Source: Lethocerus indicus
Taxonomy: Eukaryota > Arthropoda > Insecta > Hemiptera > Belostomatidae
Assembly (NCBI GenBank): GCA_019843655.1
Contig: JACDQD010000102.1
Location: 1,683,501 to 1,747,500, forward strand
Direction: 5' to 3'
DNA: 64,000 bases
Each line of letters opens with the position of its first letter. Position 1 is the stretch's first letter. The notes below the pieces were generated by a model that was not told the origin of the DNA, did not search any database, and saw nothing but the letters and a program-made list of their open reading frames with translations. The position numbers were made by a program, and so were the translations under genes. This document shows, piece by piece, positions 63,525-64,000 of this stretch.

Positions 63525-64000
63525 CTGGAACAAAACAGTATTGTCAGTAATGTACTAATTGGATGAAATGTGTATATACTTCAGTTGATATTGAGATACG
63601 ATACGATAAAAGGTAAATGTACGGATAATCCTAGGAGGAAGGGGACCTTCAATCATGGAATTAGTAAAAGGAACCGGGGGAGGGTGTCGCCCATTGAGAA
63701 GACCTTTTTGAATGATATGTGGGTGTTTGAGGACGGTAAGATGCCCGCTTACAATGTCCACGGCGGCTTCAAGTTACACGCCCGAACTCAGACAATAATT
63801 TTCCCTTCTATTATTAAGCAGAACCTATCCACGAAAGAGGCCGGTTCGGAATGTCTGGGTAAAAAAAAAATCAGACGACCAAAAACAATTGTACTGGATT
63901 GCGCAAGAAGGGGAACTGGCCACCGCTGCGCCTCCCGCCAGAACGAACGTCGTTCGTCCTTCAGATCCCAACTTCACCTTGGTCACGGTCTTTCAACTTA
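63525..64000 (-). other. 3' part of the intron preceding the mex3 terminal exon
   Basis: Read on the minus strand the intron ends TTTTGTTCCAG at 63525-63535, with a CTGAC branch-point match (branch A at 63544) 20 nt before the exon. The phase-1 break inside the KH1 GxxG loop fits the intron position I recall for other MEX3 genes. Nothing else in the 476 bases looks coding: no frame resembles the MEX3 N-terminus or the first KH1 half. A short inverted repeat (ACGAACG-T-CGTTCGT) sits at 63943-63957. The intron continues past the window edge. Confidence 0.88.

Noticed and set aside
63555..63761. Minus-strand open frame upstream of the mex3 acceptor as a possible earlier exon
   Set aside because: It does not encode the MEX3 N-terminus or first KH1 half and crosses the branch-point side of the intron.
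1..64000. CRISPR arrays, prokaryotic operons, rRNA genes, telomeric repeats
   Set aside because: No spaced direct-repeat arrays, no operon-like coding density, no rRNA-like sequence and no TTAGG arrays were seen.

Overview
The window looks like arthropod, most likely insect, nuclear DNA. It contains one confidently coding block, the terminal exon of a MEX3-family KH/RING RNA-binding protein on the minus strand (62530-63524), with a canonical spliceosomal acceptor and branch-point motif. The rest is AT-rich with CpG-containing GC islets, di- and trinucleotide microsatellites and small degenerate DNA-transposon copies. I cannot name the species or order from sequence alone.

Layout. 1-55.7 kb: a gene desert downstream of the MEX3 gene. 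No open frame in it resembles a protein I recognise. It holds microsatellites, a four-copy MITE-like family (7471-7531, 16838-16989, 19089-19159, 33098-33131), a possible tRNA-derived SINE (52874-53150), several strong inverted repeats (4330-4398, 40303-40387, 46430-46640) and GC-rich or ATTA-rich islets that could be conserved regulatory DNA. About 55.8-62.5 kb: a very AT-rich, ORF-poor stretch that I interpret as the long 3'UTR of the MEX3 transcript. It contains AATAAA hexamers, two Pumilio-type motifs and several small GC islets that can fold. 62.5-63.5 kb: the MEX3 last exon. 63.5-64.0 kb: the 3' end of the intron before it; the exon for the N-terminus and the first half of KH1 lies beyond the window.

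Function. MEX3 proteins bind mRNAs through two KH domains and carry a C-terminal C3HC4 RING finger. In nematodes and in the beetle Tribolium, MEX3 represses translation of caudal-type mRNA during axial patterning. The long 3'UTR and surrounding desert fit a post-transcriptionally controlled developmental regulator, but that is inference. I did not find a new multi-gene system. The best leads are the structured islets in the putative 3'UTR, the MITE-like family, and the inverted-repeat clusters at 46.4-46.6 kb and 4.3 kb.
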